Of a stretch of DNA of 64,000 nt, positions 61,831 to 64,000 are shown in pieces. The stretch covers positions 186,001 through 250,000 of the forward strand of contig NZ_JACRWE010000003.1 of NCBI RefSeq assembly GCF_014323405.1. The letters are read 5' to 3'. The notes beneath the pieces are model-generated. The model was not told the DNA's origin. It made no database searches and saw only the letters and a program-made list of their open reading frames with translations. The DNA is from Romboutsia faecis (GTDB lineage: Bacteria; Bacillota; Clostridia; Peptostreptococcales; Peptostreptococcaceae). The position numbers were made by a program, and so were the translations under genes. How positions within the stretch are numbered: the first letter of the stretch is position 1; each line of letters starts with the position of its first letter.

Positions 61831-64000
61831 ATGGTAAAAAGAAATGGACAAAGGATAGCGGCAATCGCTATTGCAGCAGCATTAATAGGTCAAAACGTAG
61901 AACCAATTTTTGCTCTTGAGAATTTAAAGACAGCAGAACAAGTTGAAAATTCGGAAAATAAAGAAATATCTGAAGGAGAAACACCAGAAGAAATTACTGA
62001 TTCTGATGAAGATTATGCAGACCAATATGAGGCAAAAGATGCTTTAGATGCTATAGAAGAAGCTAAAGAAGAATCTAATGATGAAACTAAAGAAAAAGAA
62101 GAATCTAGTGAAAATGTAAAAAACATTGAGTCTGATAAAAATAGTCAAGATAAAAATGATAAAACAACTATAGATTTTAAAGTAATGGCTATAAGTGATT
62201 TACATGCAAACTTAATGAACTATGATTACTATACTGGATCAACAACAAAGAATTCAGGTTTAGTTAAGGCAGCTACGGTTATAAAAGAAGAAAAAGAAAA
62301 AGCAAATAAATCATCAAAAAAAGAAGTGGATAATGTAATATTAGTAGATAATGGAGATACAATACAAGGTACACCGTTAGCTAACTTATATGCAGTAAAG
62401 CAACCAGTTGCACCAGGAGAAAAATACCCTGTTTATAAAGCTCTAGAATCATTAGGTTTTGATATGACTACTATAGGTAACCATGAAGTTAACTATGGTA
62501 TGGATTATATAAAGCAAATAGTAAAAGCAAACACTAGCATGGGAATGGTTTGTGCAAACCTTAAGGATGCTAAAAGTGGAGATTTAGTATTTGATCCATA
62601 TAAGATATTAACTGAAACAGTAGTAGACTCAAATGGAGAAGAAAGAGAATTAAAGATAGGTATAACTGGTGTTGTTCCACAGCAAATACTAAATTGGGAT
62701 AAAGTTATACTAGATGGAAAAGTAACTGTAGATGATATGGTTAAAAGTGTAGAAAAATATGCTAAAGAAATGAAAAATAGTGGTGCTGATATAGTTGTAG
62801 TACTTGGACATACAGGGTATGGTGAAGAAACTACAGATGCAACAGGTGCAGAAAATGCAGGTTATGCTATATCTATGTTAGAAGATGTAGATGTAGTTGT
62901 TGGTGGACATGTACATAGAAGTGCTAAATATGAAGTTGAAAAAGAAAATGGAGATATAACTCAATACGTTCAACCGCTTAATAATGGTAAAGAAGTAGGG
63001 GTTGTAGATCTTAAAATAGAAGTAACTGAAGATGAAAATGGTAATGATACATATACAATAAATGATAGTAATTCTAAGGTAAATAACATCAGTGTAGCTA
63101 ATAAAGCTAATGATATAGAAACTGAAGCGGTTGTTAAAGAATACCATGAAGCTACTGACAAATATGTAAATGAAAAATCAGGAGAGGTTACAAAAGATCT
63201 AAATAGTTTCTTTACATTAGTAGCAGATGATCCATCTATACAAATAGTATCCGATGCTCAAAAAGCTTATGTTGAAGAACTTATAAAGAATAATGATCCA
63301 AGCTTAACTCCTTATGCTGATCTTCCAATATTATCAGCAGCAGCTCCATTTAAGGCTGGAAGTAGTGCAGATAACTACGTTGATATAAAAGCTGGAGGAC
63401 TTGCTATAAGAGATTTATCTAACTTATATAAGTATGATAATACAATGGCAGTTATAAAATTAAATGGTTCTGATGTTAAAGAATGGTTAGAATTCTCAGC
63501 TAATATGTTCAATACAATAGATGTAAATTCAAATGAAGAGCAAAATTTAATAAACAGAGATTTCCCTACATTCAACTTTGATGTAATAGATGGAATAGAA
63601 TACGAAATAGATGTAACTCAAAAACCTAAATATGATAAAACTGGAAAAGTAATAAATCCAGATTCATCAAGAATATACAACTTAACTTACAATGGACAAC
63701 CTATAGATTTAGATCAAGAGTTCTTAATAGCTACAAATAACTATAGAGCTGGCGGAGATAGTTTCCCATGGAATGGTAGACAAGTAAGTGTATATACTAC
63801 AACTGATGAAAGTAGAGATGTATTAAAGAAATATATAGAAGATGCTGGAAGATTAGAGCCAAGCATTGACAACAACTGGAAGTTTAAAACTATAGATACT
63901 GATGCTAAGGTATACTTTACTTCTCATGAAAATGGAGTAAACTATTTATCAAGCTATCCTTCTATATATACAAATAAACAATCAGCTGGTGATAGATTAT
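61831..64000 (+). CDS. Secreted 5'-nucleotidase / 2',3'-cyclic nucleotide phosphodiesterase (cut at window end)
   Basis: The first 723 residues of an open frame that runs off the right edge. A signal peptide (about 1-29, AAIAIAAALIG core) is followed by a very acidic linker (30-112). The metallophosphatase domain has the metal motifs Asp123-x-His125 (AISDLHAN), VDNGDTIQG, GNHEVNYG, LGHTG and GGHVH. The 5'-nucleotidase C-terminal domain starts near residue 440 and includes NNYRAGGDSFPW. Such enzymes release nucleosides and phosphate from nucleotides at the cell surface. The C-terminus, which may carry an anchor, is outside the window. GAGGGAG precedes the ATG at 61831. Confidence 0.9.
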   Translation, partial: MVKRNGQRIAAIAIAAALIGQNVEPIFALENLKTAEQVENSENKEISEGETPEEITDSDEDYADQYEAKDALDAIEEAKEESNDETKEKEESSENVKNIESDKNSQDKNDKTTIDFKVMAISDLHANLMNYDYYTGSTTKNSGLVKAATVIKEEKEKANKSSKKEVDNVILVDNGDTIQGTPLANLYAVKQPVAPGEKYPVYKALESLGFDMTTIGNHEVNYGMDYIKQIVKANTSMGMVCANLKDAKSGDLVFDPYKILTETVVDSNGEERELKIGITGVVPQQILNWDKVILDGKVTVDDMVKSVEKYAKEMKNSGADIVVVLGHTGYGEETTDATGAENAGYAISMLEDVDVVVGGHVHRSAKYEVEKENGDITQYVQPLNNGKEVGVVDLKIEVTEDENGNDTYTINDSNSKVNNISVANKANDIETEAVVKEYHEATDKYVNEKSGEVTKDLNSFFTLVADDPSIQIVSDAQKAYVEELIKNNDPSLTPYADLPILSAAAPFKAGSSADNYVDIKAGGLAIRDLSNLYKYDNTMAVIKLNGSDVKEWLEFSANMFNTIDVNSNEEQNLINRDFPTFNFDVIDGIEYEIDVTQKPKYDKTGKVINPDSSRIYNLTYNGQPIDLDQEFLIATNNYRAGGDSFPWNGRQVSVYTTTDESRDVLKKYIEDAGRLEPSIDNNWKFKTIDTDAKVYFTSHENGVNYLSSYPSIYTNKQSAGDRL

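Noticed and set aside
1..64000. Prophage, integrative element or transposon
   Set aside because: No integrase, transposase, phage structural gene, attachment-site repeat or abrupt change of composition was seen; the content is ordinary chromosomal.

Overview
The window is AT-rich, tightly packed chromosomal DNA from a low-GC Gram-positive anaerobe. Signs of this are strong GGAGG-type ribosome binding sites, frequent TTG/GTG starts, intrinsic terminators after almost every transcription unit, and cis-acting RNAs typical of Firmicutes (yybP-ykoY, T-box, TPP). Gene content (PTS-type DhaKLM, LarE, PspA, MiaB, an XPD-type helicase, a BilR-like flavoenzyme) fits a gut-type clostridium, most likely Peptostreptococcaceae. 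The family is an inference, and genus and species are not resolved. I saw no tRNA, rRNA, CRISPR array, insertion sequence or phage gene.

Layout. 1-5400: end of an unidentified gene, a Sel1-repeat protein, a cation exchanger under a manganese-type riboswitch, and CorA with an unexplained structured leader. 5.4-10.3 kb: thrCB with a terminator-like hairpin in its leader, an unlisted 32-residue membrane peptide, and typA. 10.7-12.8 kb: dhaKLM. 12.8-19.7 kb: a bilirubin-reductase-like Old Yellow Enzyme with an esterase and a GPH-family symporter, facing an AraC regulator, then a MATE exporter. 19.8-28.9 kb: a methyltransferase, an esterase/ATP-grasp pair, a Na/phosphate transporter behind a clear array of PhoP-type boxes, ogt and a nuclease-helicase, and a 2H phosphoesterase. 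29.1-33.6 kb: a three-gene pspA locus and a GntR(YtrA)-ABC operon with a long inverted-repeat operator. 33.8-41.8 kb: larE, an RNA methyltransferase, an HD hydrolase, a lipoprotein with a two-component system, and truA. 41.8-46.2 kb: argG behind a T-box with two successive antiterminator/terminator modules, a DUF421/DUF4363 pair, and miaB. 46.3-51.3 kb: a chitobiose PTS operon with repeated 16-bp operators, whose EIIC gene has an in-frame TGA. 51.4-55.2 kb: a Nudix hydrolase and a TPP-riboswitch thiXYZ-type operon. 55.8-61.4 kb: oppBCDFA. 61.8 kb to the end: a secreted 5'-nucleotidase/cyclic phosphodiesterase cut by the window edge.

Main points. (1) The flavoenzyme at 12841-14763 has His-Gly-Asp-Arg at residues 164-167, which matches the Asp166/Arg167 I recall as diagnostic of bilirubin reductase. 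Its neighbours suggest uptake and hydrolysis of a conjugated substrate. (2) The argG leader is a partly duplicated T-box. (3) The chitobiose operon is complete except for one nonsense codon in the transporter. (4) The corA leader, the thrC leader and the pspA-linked Cys-rich protein are the least explained items.
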